64,000 bases of DNA from DATNPX01 sp036702975 (GTDB lineage Bacteria > Cyanobacteriota > Vampirovibrionia > Obscuribacterales > Obscuribacteraceae): NCBI GenBank assembly GCA_036702975.1, contig DATNPX010000054.1, positions 310,001-374,000 on the forward strand, written 5' to 3'. Shown one piece after another: positions 9,024 through 17,227 of this stretch. The translations under genes were made by a program, and so were the position numbers. The notes below the pieces were generated by a model. The model worked only from the letters and a program-made list of their open reading frames with translations. It had not been told where the DNA came from and ran no database searches. The first letter of the stretch is position 1. The number at the start of each line of letters is the position of its first letter.

Positions 9024-9674
9024 ATGCATGATTGTCCCAGATGTAAGGTGCCCCTGCACGGTCACGAAGAGTTTTGCCCCTCGTGCGGTACCAAGCAGAT
9101 TGTAAGACGTGACTTTGCAAACATTCGCGTACCCGAGGCTCCGCCTGTGAACTTGGTACCGTTTATAGTGGCATTTGTCGTGCTGGTCGGGGCTGGTGTT
9201 CTCGCTGCGCAGTCGACATGGATCGGACAACTTATGACGCACGGCGCTCCGAAAGAAGATCCAATGGACAAAATCACCCCGCCTCAAGCAAGACAGATGA
9301 TTGAGCAAGGGTTGACTCAAGGGCTTACAGCAGTTGGTGCCCCAGTCAAAATAACTTATACCGCAGACGGCAAAGAGACGACGGCTGCTGCAACTACGCC
9401 AGTCAATATGACCGTCGATACAACATTGAAAGATCCGAACTCACGCAAAGCGATCGTCGATGCAGTGAAACCATATATGGACAAAGCTCTTATTCCGGTC
9501 TTGGAGATGCATGATTCCAAATCTCGGGCTACCTGGACTTACACAGTTCAGTTGCCTACACCTGGAAGCCAGGCTGACCAAGATCCATTTGCACCTGCAG
9601 CACCAGCCAATGGAGCTGCTCCGGCAGCAGGTAGTGCAGCTGAAGGTGGGGCCGCTCCGGCCGCCCAACAGTAG
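9024..9674 (+). CDS. zinc-ribbon single-pass membrane protein
   Basis: This 216-aa protein begins with a zinc ribbon, CPRCKVPLHGHEEFCPSCG (residues 4-22, two CxxC pairs). One transmembrane helix follows (about 43-64), then an extracytoplasmic domain and an Ala/Pro/Gly-rich low-complexity tail. Zinc-ribbon plus one TM is a common layout for bacterial envelope proteins of unknown role. It converges on the TPR protein at 9716. A weak hairpin (AAGTTGC 8932-8938 with GCAACTT 8952-8958) sits upstream. Function unknown. Confidence 0.7.
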   Translation: MHDCPRCKVPLHGHEEFCPSCGTKQIVRRDFANIRVPEAPPVNLVPFIVAFVVLVGAGVLAAQSTWIGQLMTHGAPKEDPMDKITPPQARQMIEQGLTQGLTAVGAPVKITYTADGKETTAAATTPVNMTVDTTLKDPNSRKAIVDAVKPYMDKALIPVLEMHDSKSRATWTYTVQLPTPGSQADQDPFAPAAPANGAAPAAGSAAEGGAAPAAQQ

Positions 9675-9715
9675 GATTATTCGAGAGAATTTTCCGGGGT
9701 GGTTACCGAAGGGGT

Positions 9716-10537
9716 TTAGCGTCGCGAGAGTGCATCTTGTTTTGCACGCTCAGCCTCACGTTTTGCTTGCGCTTTGATTTCGTCTGCTCGCCTTTTCGCC
9801 GGATCTAGAATACCTTTGATCTGCTCTTCGTATGGTGCTTTAACTTCGCTGAGAATGGCGCTTGCAGCTTCCGGATTGTTCATGCGTGCCTGTTGATTGT
9901 TGGATATCTCCTGCACGGCGTTATCTTCTTCTTGCTTGATCTGTTTGATGCGCGCCTGTGCTTCGTCCATAACCTTTTTGGCGGCTTTTTCGCCTTCATC
10001 TAACTTTGCTTTTTCAGCTGCTTCTGCTGCTGCAATTCGCGGATCTTTTTTAGCCACCACATCTACTTTTTCGCCATCTTCACCAGCTTTAGTGTCACCG
10101 GGTGTCTTCGCAGAGCTGGTGCTTTTCTTGTCTGCCGAATGCAACATGGCGTTGATTGAATCTATGGCGTTGCGACTGTACACGGCTACGTTTGAAGAAC
10201 CGGCATAGTTACTTACTTTTTGATATTCCTCGAGAGCAATCTTGTAATTCTTCATCTGCGCATAACAGTTGGCCAGATAGTAACGAGATTCGTTGTCGTA
10301 TGGATTGGCTTTAAGCTTGGCGTAGAAAGCTATTGCTGCGCTCTTATAGTCTCCCTTTTGGTAGAGAGCCATAGCGTTTGCGCCTGCTGCTGCTGCAGGC
10401 TTAGCCTTGGACGGAGCTGCCACTGCAACTGCCGGTGCTAGCACCGCCAACGATACTACGCATTGAACAGCAAGGTAAACGGTAAGAAGATCCCGCGAAA
10501 ACTTATGGCGAAAATTTTTGTTCGAGACTGAAGTCAT
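9716..10537 (-). CDS. exported TPR protein with charged helical tail
   Basis: This 273-aa protein has an N-terminal signal/anchor segment ending near AVAVAAPSK. About two TPR units follow (MALYQKGDYKSAAIAFYAKL and YLANCYAQMKNYKIALEEYQ), then a highly charged Lys/Glu/Ala helical C-terminus. The open frame extends two codons upstream to a GTG. I chose the ATG at 10537 because it has AGG at better spacing. It probably acts in the periplasm as an assembly or scaffold factor. It lies downstream of sdhB on the same strand (about 70 bp), but nothing links it functionally. Confidence 0.75.
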   Translation of the reverse strand: MTSVSNKNFRHKFSRDLLTVYLAVQCVVSLAVLAPAVAVAAPSKAKPAAAAGANAMALYQKGDYKSAAIAFYAKLKANPYDNESRYYLANCYAQMKNYKIALEEYQKVSNYAGSSNVAVYSRNAIDSINAMLHSADKKSTSSAKTPGDTKAGEDGEKVDVVAKKDPRIAAAEAAEKAKLDEGEKAAKKVMDEAQARIKQIKQEEDNAVQEISNNQQARMNNPEAASAILSEVKAPYEEQIKGILDPAKRRADEIKAQAKREAERAKQDALSRR

Positions 10538-10604
10538 TGGCACCTGCTTGAGTTTCTTGATCTTTTACCACCGAACGCCCAGGCCACTTCAGGGAGGCGG
10601 TCGA

Positions 10605-11369
10605 TTACTGCGCTGGTTTGCTCGGCGGTTTGACTTTCTTATTTCCAAATATAGATTTGAAGAACTTGGCTATTGGATCATAGTGTTCGTCAACCACACG
10701 TTCCTTTAGCGGAATGATTGCGTTGTCGGTTATATGAATGTCCTCTGGGCAGACCTCAGTACAGCATTTTGTGATATTGCAATACCCGATGCCGCCTTCG
10801 TCTTTGAGATATCCTGTGCGATCTACGTTGTCGAGAGGGTGCATTTCAAGGCTGGCGGTGCGAACAAGGAACCGCGGACCCATGAATTTCGGAGTCTTGT
10901 CATGGTCTCGGAGAACGTGACAGACGTTCTGGCACAAGAAGCATTCAATACACTTGCGGAACTCTTGCACTCGGTCGATGTCTTCCTGGTAGAAGATCCA
11001 CTCCGCATCAGGAGCTGGAGTGAACGGAACTATCTTTTTGTTCACTTCGTAGTTCCAAGATACGTCAGTGACAAGGTCTTTGATCAACGGGAATGTTTTG
11101 ATCGGCTGCACCGTGATCTCTTCGCCTGGTTCGAAGCGGTCCATTCTTGTTTTGCACATCAAGCTTGGTTTGCCGTTTACTTCGGCGCTGCACGAACCGC
11201 ATTTTGCCGCTTTGCAATTCCAACGCACCGCCAGTTCTGGATCATAAGTCGCCTGGATATAGTGGATGGCGTCAAGCACTACCATGCCTTCTTCTATCGG
11301 TACCTTGTAGGTCTTGTACTCGCCGCCATCGGTGGTGCCGCGATAAACTTTTAAAATTGCTTCAGCCAT
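10605..11369 (-). CDS. sdhB: succinate dehydrogenase iron-sulfur subunit
   Basis: This 254-aa protein carries all three cluster motifs of SdhB. The plant-type [2Fe-2S] ligands are C52, C57, C60 and C72 (CKAAKCGSC and MCKT). The next two sets are CIECFLCQNVC and CNITKCCTEVCPEDI, for the [4Fe-4S] and [3Fe-4S] centres. It passes electrons from the flavoprotein to quinone at the membrane. It is the last gene of the sdhC-sdhA-sdhB operon (66-bp gap to sdhA). The C-terminus is Lys/Pro-rich. Confidence 0.95.
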   Translation of the reverse strand: MAEAILKVYRGTTDGGEYKTYKVPIEEGMVVLDAIHYIQATYDPELAVRWNCKAAKCGSCSAEVNGKPSLMCKTRMDRFEPGEEITVQPIKTFPLIKDLVTDVSWNYEVNKKIVPFTPAPDAEWIFYQEDIDRVQEFRKCIECFLCQNVCHVLRDHDKTPKFMGPRFLVRTASLEMHPLDNVDRTGYLKDEGGIGYCNITKCCTEVCPEDIHITDNAIIPLKERVVDEHYDPIAKFFKSIFGNKKVKPPSKPAQ

Positions 11370-11435
11370 TGTCTTGAATCCTTTACAGATGATTCCGTTT
11401 TAGCGAACTACGTTTCTTGTGCAATTCTCTTGCAA

Positions 11436-13262
11436 TCAGGCTTTTGCCGTCTCAGGCTTTTTTGCAAACAACTCCTTCAACTCCGCCGGCATTTCCGGTT
11501 TGGGAGTGTGTTCGAAAGCCATCTTTCCATCTTTTTGGAAAATGGAAGTATTGACATGAGCCCATGGTGTCTCTTCCTTGTTCGGGAAGTCGATCCGGCT
11601 GTGAGCGCCCCTGCTCTCTTTACGATGCAAAGCACTGATCGTGATCGCTTCGGAGCATATGAGCATGTTGCGTAGGTCTCTGCACAGATGCCAGCCCGGG
11701 TTGTAGCGACGGTCGCCTTTGACACCGACATTCTTTGCTTTCTCTTTCAATTCCTGCAGTTTTTGCAAGCCTGTTTCCATGTCTTTCTCTTCTCTGAAGA
11801 TGCCGACATAGGTACTCATGATTGTATTCAGCTCTTTCGCAATATCGTACGGGTTAGTTGGGTTCTCCCGCTTCAAGGGGGCTTCCATTTCCGCTTCAGC
11901 TGTTGCGATATCGTCTTTGGAAATCTGGGGAACGCCCTGCAGATTTTTTACGTAATCGGCAGCACCGGCGCCGGCTCTGCAACCAAACACGATCAGGTCT
12001 GACAGCGAATTTCCACCAAGTCTATTGGCTCCATGCATGCCACCGGCGACTTCGCCTGCCGCAAAGAGACCTGGCACCCGGGTTTGCGCCGTATCGGCGT
12101 CAACGCGAATACCGCCCATGATGTAGTGCATAGTCGGACCGACTTCCATTGGACCGGCGGTGATATCCACATCTGCCAGTTCTTTGAACTGGTGATACAT
12201 AGATGGAAGTTTCTTCTTCACACGTTCGGCTGGTTGATAGCTGATGTCGAGGAAGACACCACCATGCGGCGAACCTCGTCCGGCTTTTACTTCTTGGTAA
12301 ATAGCGCGAGCAACGTTGTCACGTGTGGATAACTCTGGAGGACGACGAGCATCTGTCTGTTGACCTGCCACCGCTGCATCGACCCAGCGCTTTGCTTCTT
12401 CGTCGTTAGCCGCATACTCGTGTTTTTTATCTTCAGGTAGATAGTCATACATGAAGCGCTTGCCGTCTTTGTTGCGCAAAATGCCGCCTTCGCCACGTAC
12501 ACCCTCGGTAACGAGAATGCCTCTAACGCCGGGTGGCCACACCATTCCAGTCGGGTGGAACTGCACAAACTCCATGTCGATAAGATCGGCTCCCGCATCG
12601 TATGCAAGCCCTTGTCCGTCGCCTGTGTATTCCCAGGAGTTTGACGTGACCGTAAAAGACTTACCGACACCACCAGTCGCTAAAACAATCGCTTTGGCTT
12701 TGAAAAGAACATAGTTTCCGTTCTGGCGGTAGTAGCCAAATGCGCCTGCGATGCGATCTCCGTCCTTAAATAGTCTAGTGACCGCGCATTCCATATACAC
12801 GGTAATTCCTTGATGAACACCATGGTCCTGAAGAGTTCTGATCATCTCCAGTCCTGTGCGGTCACCGACGTGACAAAGGCGCTTATATGTATGACCGCCA
12901 AATGCGCGTTGCAAAATCTTTCCGTCTTTAGTGCGGTCGAAAACGGCTCCCCATCGCTCGAGTTCCCTCACTCGTTCAGGTGCTTCTTGCGCATGCAGTT
13001 GAGCCATACGCCAGTTATTCAACATCTGACCACCATTCATAGTGTCTTTGAAGTGTGGCTGCCACCCGTCTTTGGGATCGACGTTGCCCAGCGCAGCTGC
13101 GACGCCGCCTTCGGCCATAACAGTGTGCGCTTTGCCAAGTAGTGATTTACAAACTAGTCCGACCGATACGCCTTTTGCGGCGGCTTCGATAGCTGCTCGC
13201 AAACCAGCGCCACCAGCGCCGATGACGATTACGTCGTGTTCGTGTGTTTCGTAGTTAGCCAT
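11436..13262 (-). CDS. sdhA: succinate dehydrogenase flavoprotein subunit
   Basis: This 608-aa protein has the typical SdhA length. The FAD dinucleotide motif VIVIGAGGAGLRAAIEAA is at the N-terminus. HTVMAEGGVAAAL contains the histidine that normally forms the covalent flavin bond. QFHPTGMVWP and the C-terminal RKESRGAHSRIDFP contain the active-site region. It oxidises succinate to fumarate in the TCA cycle. It is translated after sdhC with a 50-bp gap and before sdhB. The similarity is to the class found with single-polypeptide membrane anchors rather than the E. coli SdhCD type. Confidence 0.95.
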   Translation of the reverse strand: MANYETHEHDVIVIGAGGAGLRAAIEAAAKGVSVGLVCKSLLGKAHTVMAEGGVAAALGNVDPKDGWQPHFKDTMNGGQMLNNWRMAQLHAQEAPERVRELERWGAVFDRTKDGKILQRAFGGHTYKRLCHVGDRTGLEMIRTLQDHGVHQGITVYMECAVTRLFKDGDRIAGAFGYYRQNGNYVLFKAKAIVLATGGVGKSFTVTSNSWEYTGDGQGLAYDAGADLIDMEFVQFHPTGMVWPPGVRGILVTEGVRGEGGILRNKDGKRFMYDYLPEDKKHEYAANDEEAKRWVDAAVAGQQTDARRPPELSTRDNVARAIYQEVKAGRGSPHGGVFLDISYQPAERVKKKLPSMYHQFKELADVDITAGPMEVGPTMHYIMGGIRVDADTAQTRVPGLFAAGEVAGGMHGANRLGGNSLSDLIVFGCRAGAGAADYVKNLQGVPQISKDDIATAEAEMEAPLKRENPTNPYDIAKELNTIMSTYVGIFREEKDMETGLQKLQELKEKAKNVGVKGDRRYNPGWHLCRDLRNMLICSEAITISALHRKESRGAHSRIDFPNKEETPWAHVNTSIFQKDGKMAFEHTPKPEMPAELKELFAKKPETAKA

Positions 13263-13312
13263 TTAATTTTGTCTCCCTTCGGATGTGGATATCGCTTTAG
13301 TTCATCCACGGG

Positions 13313-14065
13313 TTAGAAAAACGGCATTTCAGGTAGTGCATTCATTGAAACTTGCCGTATATAAAAATCGGTGAAACCGACTGAAAAAAGGCTGATCCAA
13401 GCCCAGAGTTGGTGATGCTCGTTCAATTTGGTCACGAATTTCCAGCCTTTGTAGTGAGTGTGAGCTGAGGGGCAAGAGAAACAATCGAGACGTCCCCCGA
13501 CCAGATGTCTGAATGCGTGGCATCCAAACGAATAACCGGAAAGGAAGACGCAATTAACTAGCATGATCAGACTGACCAAACTTAAGTGCACGCCGCCGTT
13601 GTAGAACATTGCTTGAAAAACATCCACCCACAAGAAGATCAATACGACCGTCGCCAAGTAAAAGAAGTAACGGTGCATGTTCTGCAAAATCAAGGGGAAG
13701 CTTGTTTCGCCTCCATAGCTTTCACCACCCATGTGTCCTACTGAACAAGCTGGCGGGTCCCAGAAGAAGGCGCGGTAATAGGCTTTACGGTAGTAGTAGC
13801 ACGTAGCGCGGAATCCACCTGGAATCCATAGAATCAAAAATGCCGGTGAGAATTTCCACCAATTGAATAAAAGCTTCGGTGAGTAGAACGGGGACAAGTA
13901 GTGATTGAATTCGTAGTGCGCGTTTTCAAAAGCGCGGAAAGTACCATAAATAATGAAGCCCGCGAAACCCACTGCAACTAGCAGTGGTTCAAGCCACCAG
14001 GTATCTTTACGGGTCGTTAGACCTTGATGAGCTTTTTGCTTTGTCGATGTCTGGACTTCTTGCAT
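13313..14065 (-). CDS. sdhC: succinate dehydrogenase membrane subunit, mycobacterial Sdh1-like
   Basis: A 250-aa protein with about five membrane segments, encoded first in the sdh operon. It resembles the large single membrane subunit of actinobacterial Sdh1 rather than the short SdhC/SdhD pair. The segments RKAYYRAFFWDPPACSVGH and GCHAFRHLVGG are what I recognise. It is rich in Cys and His at the membrane face: C107, H111, C182, H183, H187, C195, C198, H202 and H204. Mycobacterial Sdh1 has been reported to hold a membrane-embedded Rieske-type cluster, so these could be cluster ligands, but I infer this from memory of the family. It anchors SdhAB and reduces quinone. Confidence 0.8.
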   Translation of the reverse strand: MQEVQTSTKQKAHQGLTTRKDTWWLEPLLVAVGFAGFIIYGTFRAFENAHYEFNHYLSPFYSPKLLFNWWKFSPAFLILWIPGGFRATCYYYRKAYYRAFFWDPPACSVGHMGGESYGGETSFPLILQNMHRYFFYLATVVLIFLWVDVFQAMFYNGGVHLSLVSLIMLVNCVFLSGYSFGCHAFRHLVGGRLDCFSCPSAHTHYKGWKFVTKLNEHHQLWAWISLFSVGFTDFYIRQVSMNALPEMPFF

Positions 14066-14160
14066 GGTTCTTCCTTTATGCTAGTTTCCATGTCCTTGTT
14101 AGTTCATCTGCAATTATTTGTGCGGCACTGACGAGGAATTTTTGATGATGCAAATCGGGC

Positions 14161-14223
14161 TCGCAAAAACTGCGAACACTCACTGATTCTCAGGACCCGA
14201 TGTTTTTGCGATCTAAATTATAT
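14161..14223 (-). promoter_or_regulatory. candidate sdh promoter and leader hairpin
   Basis: On the minus strand a TATAAT lies at 14223-14218, about 155 bp upstream of sdhC. Transcription from it would begin near 14211, exactly at one arm of a perfect 10-bp inverted repeat (TCGCAAAAAC at 14161-14170, GTTTTTGCGA at 14202-14211). The 31-nt spacing would place a stem-loop at the very 5' end of the mRNA, or the repeat could be a protein-binding site. The -35 match is poor, so the promoter is a candidate only. Confidence 0.4.
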
Positions 14224-14869
14224 CAATTCGAGACAGTAATCTTTCGCACAGTTCAGCCGTCCGTGCCCGTCAAGGACTGAAATTTTGGTCATTTGAGTAC
14301 ATATGACAATTTAGTGGCGCATATTTTGCCTGGCTGCAAAGTGGTGTCACGCACATTTTTGTGTTCAGGTTATTTACATGTAATTGCAAACTTTTTTGAT
14401 TAATTCAGATCGATCTCTAGTGCTCCAATATCAACTGCAGGTGCCGACTTGATAGCTGTTGCATGCCTGTAGAATGTGCAACTAATATCACTTTGGTCTC
14501 CTAAGCAAGCGTCTCAAGAGCAGGCTGTCCGTCAACTGTTCTTAGATCGGCTTGAGTTATCGCTGATACTGGCTACCTTCTGGGGGATAACAAGAGATGT
14601 TTTCCGGAGAGGCTGATGCCAAGCGAGGAAACATGGGAACAGCAAGGATTTAACATCGTCATTACAAATTAGGTGACGGCAATTCACTTTTGCGATTGTG
14701 TTTTTTCTACCTCCTAATTACACGAGATATACACGTTGACCTGTACAGAATGAAGAACTCTGCAGCCGCACCAAAACTAAGACAGTGAATCACCATCAAG
14801 TTTTCAGATCCAAATTTCCCATAGAAAGTCCGAAAAACACGCTGGTGAGCCAGCGATAAGGAGCAAAAA
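14224..14869. other. 646-bp intergenic region, no gene seen
   Basis: Between the sdh promoter and the small gene at 14870 I find no convincing open frame on either strand, no tRNA and no clear terminator. AT-rich stretches around 14380-14410 could hold promoters. An open frame on the minus strand (14707-14961) overlaps the following gene and has no supporting features. Confidence 0.4.
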
Positions 14870-15148
14870 ATGAAGCGAAATAAAGCTGTGAAAAGCAAAC
14901 CAGTCACGGCAGAAGAGATAGAGAAGCAGCATTTCGTTGCGCAAAGATTGGATGAGTCCATTCCTCTTCAAACCGATGAGTGGGAGAAAGTTGAGCAGAT
15001 GTTGATGCGTTTAACTGAATTCGCGCCAGCTGCACTGATTGAGGATGTTGTTGCAGCAATGGCCAGTTATGCAGACGACCAGGCTCGCCGCGGTTATCTG
15101 CTTGGACAGGAAGATTTGATGAAGCACCTGATGAAAAGAGTGGCATAG
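14870..15148 (+). CDS. hypothetical small helical protein
   Basis: A 92-aa charged protein with a basic N-terminus (MKRNKAVKSKPV), preceded by a good ribosome-binding site (AAGGAG, 6 nt before the ATG). It has no membrane segment, cysteine or recognised motif. It ends 43 bp before the alpha/beta hydrolase and may be co-transcribed with it. Family not recognised. Confidence 0.55.
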   Translation: MKRNKAVKSKPVTAEEIEKQHFVAQRLDESIPLQTDEWEKVEQMLMRLTEFAPAALIEDVVAAMASYADDQARRGYLLGQEDLMKHLMKRVA

Positions 15149-15191
15149 TGCGCGATAATTGCTGACGCAAGCAGCGTTGGCAATTCAAGGC

Positions 15192-16043
15192 ATGTTGACT
15201 CCGCAGCCACTTATATTAATCTCTATCTCTGTCGCATCTCTTGCCGCACTGTATTTGGTGTGTGCACCTCGATTCAACTTTTTGTTGTATCGCCCTATGC
15301 TTTTCCATCCATGGAAATTGTCCGACGAACCGGTAGCTCCGCCCCTCAGTGGCGTGATTGGAGAGGATGTATACTTCCCTTCCGCTAACGGCAAGATGCT
15401 AAATGGGTGGTATTACAAAAACCCTTCGGCAAAGTATACGGTTTTATTCAGTCACGGCAACGGTGGTAATGTGGCTGTACGCTCAGATCTCGTTGGACTT
15501 CTGCTCAAAACTGGCGTGTCCGTATTCATTTATGACTATGAAGGATACGGTGAAAGTCTCGGGCGTCCATCGGTCGAAGCTATCTGTGAGGATGGTATCG
15601 GTGCATATAGATATTTGACGCTCACCCAAGGGCTAGCGCCGGATTCAATAATTCTTTATGGTGAATCGCTTGGTACCAGCGTTTCGACATACATAAGTAG
15701 CAAATTTGTCTGTCGGGCGCTTATTTTGCAGTCAGGTTTTATATCGTTGAGGCGCATCGCATGCGAACTGTTCCCCTTGTTGCGTATCTATCCTCAGTGG
15801 TTATATCCAAGTCCTGCGCTCGACAATGGGATATTGCTGGAGGGAAAGCATCCGCCATTACTCCTTTTGCATGGTGAACAAGATACTCTGATTCCTCCGT
15901 CTCACGCGCACTACTTATATCATCGCGCGATCGAGCCGAAGAAATTGGTCAAGCTACCTGCTGCTGGACACGCGAACATCTTCTCGACTGAAGGAGAGTT
16001 GTACACCAAAGAGATCGCCAACTTCGTTGGCTCTCTGGAATGA
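15192..16043 (+). CDS. membrane-anchored alpha/beta hydrolase (BEM46/ABHD13-like)
   Basis: This 283-aa protein starts with one hydrophobic helix (about 5-25) and continues as an alpha/beta hydrolase. It has the oxyanion motif FSHGNGGN, the nucleophile S159 in GESLGTS, the acid D231 in HGEQDTLIP and the catalytic H260 in AAGHAN. The family includes serine hydrolases and lipases of uncertain substrate, anchored to membranes. The frame is open upstream to a TTG at 15159 without a ribosome-binding site, so I prefer the ATG at 15192, which has AAGG just before it. Confidence 0.82.
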   Translation: MLTPQPLILISISVASLAALYLVCAPRFNFLLYRPMLFHPWKLSDEPVAPPLSGVIGEDVYFPSANGKMLNGWYYKNPSAKYTVLFSHGNGGNVAVRSDLVGLLLKTGVSVFIYDYEGYGESLGRPSVEAICEDGIGAYRYLTLTQGLAPDSIILYGESLGTSVSTYISSKFVCRALILQSGFISLRRIACELFPLLRIYPQWLYPSPALDNGILLEGKHPPLLLLHGEQDTLIPPSHAHYLYHRAIEPKKLVKLPAAGHANIFSTEGELYTKEIANFVGSLE

Positions 16044-16502
16044 AAGACCGCGAACCGGACTGTGATCAAGGCAGTTTTTGGTAGCCAGATAATAATTTTA
16101 CTTGCGCCTGCACATTCCTGTGACCGGTGGCGGTTGATTGGGCAATAAATGACAGGCGCCCAAAATTTGCCTGGCTCCAAAAATCTTGCAGTCTGGTAAC
16201 GCGCTCAAACAACTTTATACGGCGGTCGATCCGCCTGGTCAATTGCGTGGATTGAGCAAAAGCTCTTTAACGTGAGTGAGATGCGATACTGTATGCGGTG
16301 CTATCGTTGGGGATAGCATCGTTTTGCTTTTGTCGAAGATTGGCGTGTAAAGCGCGTTTGCAGTGATTTCCTATACAACTTTATCCTCAAACCTAGCTTG
16401 CGCATATCGCGATACTGTTCAGAATAAAGAAGGTCCGACGCAATCTGTTCGATCGCGTCATAAAGTGCAGGCAACAAAGGACTGTTGCTTGAGGAGGAAA
16501 AC
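16044..16502. other. 459-bp intergenic region, no gene seen
   Basis: I see no supported coding frame, tRNA or strong hairpin. A 67-aa minus-strand frame (16301-16504) runs back over the start of the next gene and looks like chance. The stretch probably holds the promoter of the TPR gene at 16503. Confidence 0.4.
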
Positions 16503-17090
16503 ATGCAGTCTCAAGACTCAGTTGATCGGCCTGTAGGGGAGAAATCTGAATTTGAATCAGATACCTTCATACAGCAAGTGATCTGCAATCTCTATCAGCT
16601 GGGAATGAGCTGGCAGGGTGGCGGCGATTTGCCATCAGCGGAAGTTGTATATCGATTAATACTTGAAATTACGTCATTGCACCCACAGATAGCTTGCCCG
16701 GAGCTTATTCTTGGCTGTAGTAACTTGGCCGACATACTGGCGGGACAAAACAGATGCGTAGAGGCTGAGCATTTTTATCTTGAAGCGATAAAGATGTCTG
16801 TCAAAGTGTTGGGTCTGCAGCATCCTTCGACTGCGATCGGTTTGCGAAATTATGCGGAGTTCTTGCGTGGCATCGATCTAGATAACGAGGCTGACGGAGT
16901 TTCAAATAGAGCGAAAGAGATCTTCGCTCAGAGCTTCCATAGGCTGGTGGCAACACTTCCTGCCACTGAAACTGACGAGAATGGAGATCACGGCGAGCAA
17001 GAACAAGCCGAGATTTTACTCTTCGGTTTCGACAAGCAACGACTCTGGAGAGGTCGACCGGACAGTGCGCGGGGTTATTTTGTAAGTTAA
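16503..17090 (+). CDS. TPR-like protein
   Basis: This 195-aa protein has helical repeats of the kinesin-light-chain/TPR type: LGMSWQGGGDLPSAEVVYRLILEI, then NLADILAGQNRCVEAEHFYLEAI, then a third unit (HPSTAIGLRNYAEFLRGI). The ATG at 16503 is preceded by GAGGAGG, so the upstream TTG at 16485 is not needed. No signal peptide. Interaction partner unknown. It converges on aconitase across a strong hairpin. Confidence 0.72.
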   Translation: MQSQDSVDRPVGEKSEFESDTFIQQVICNLYQLGMSWQGGGDLPSAEVVYRLILEITSLHPQIACPELILGCSNLADILAGQNRCVEAEHFYLEAIKMSVKVLGLQHPSTAIGLRNYAEFLRGIDLDNEADGVSNRAKEIFAQSFHRLVATLPATETDENGDHGEQEQAEILLFGFDKQRLWRGRPDSARGYFVS

Positions 17091-17134
17091 CCGGCACTGA
17101 TTGCGGCTACGGGTTTGTCGTGATCGACGCAGAG

Positions 17135-17160
17135 TACGCGCGGTTCCCTCACCGCGCGTA
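17135..17160. terminator. bidirectional hairpin between convergent genes
   Basis: A perfect 10-bp inverted repeat, TACGCGCGGT (17135-17144) and ACCGCGCGTA (17151-17160), with a 6-nt loop sits between the converging TPR and aconitase genes. It is GC-rich and probably stops transcription from both sides, although the T-run after it is short. Confidence 0.65.
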
Positions 17161-17227
17161 TTCTGGCGTTTAGAATTCGAGTCTCTCGAGTCGACTGATT
17201 TTGAGTCTGGCCTAGACTCTTGCTCGT

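Noticed and set aside
16301..16504. A 67-aa minus-strand frame upstream of the TPR gene
   Set aside because: It runs across the start and ribosome-binding site of the TPR gene and lacks a recognisable motif.
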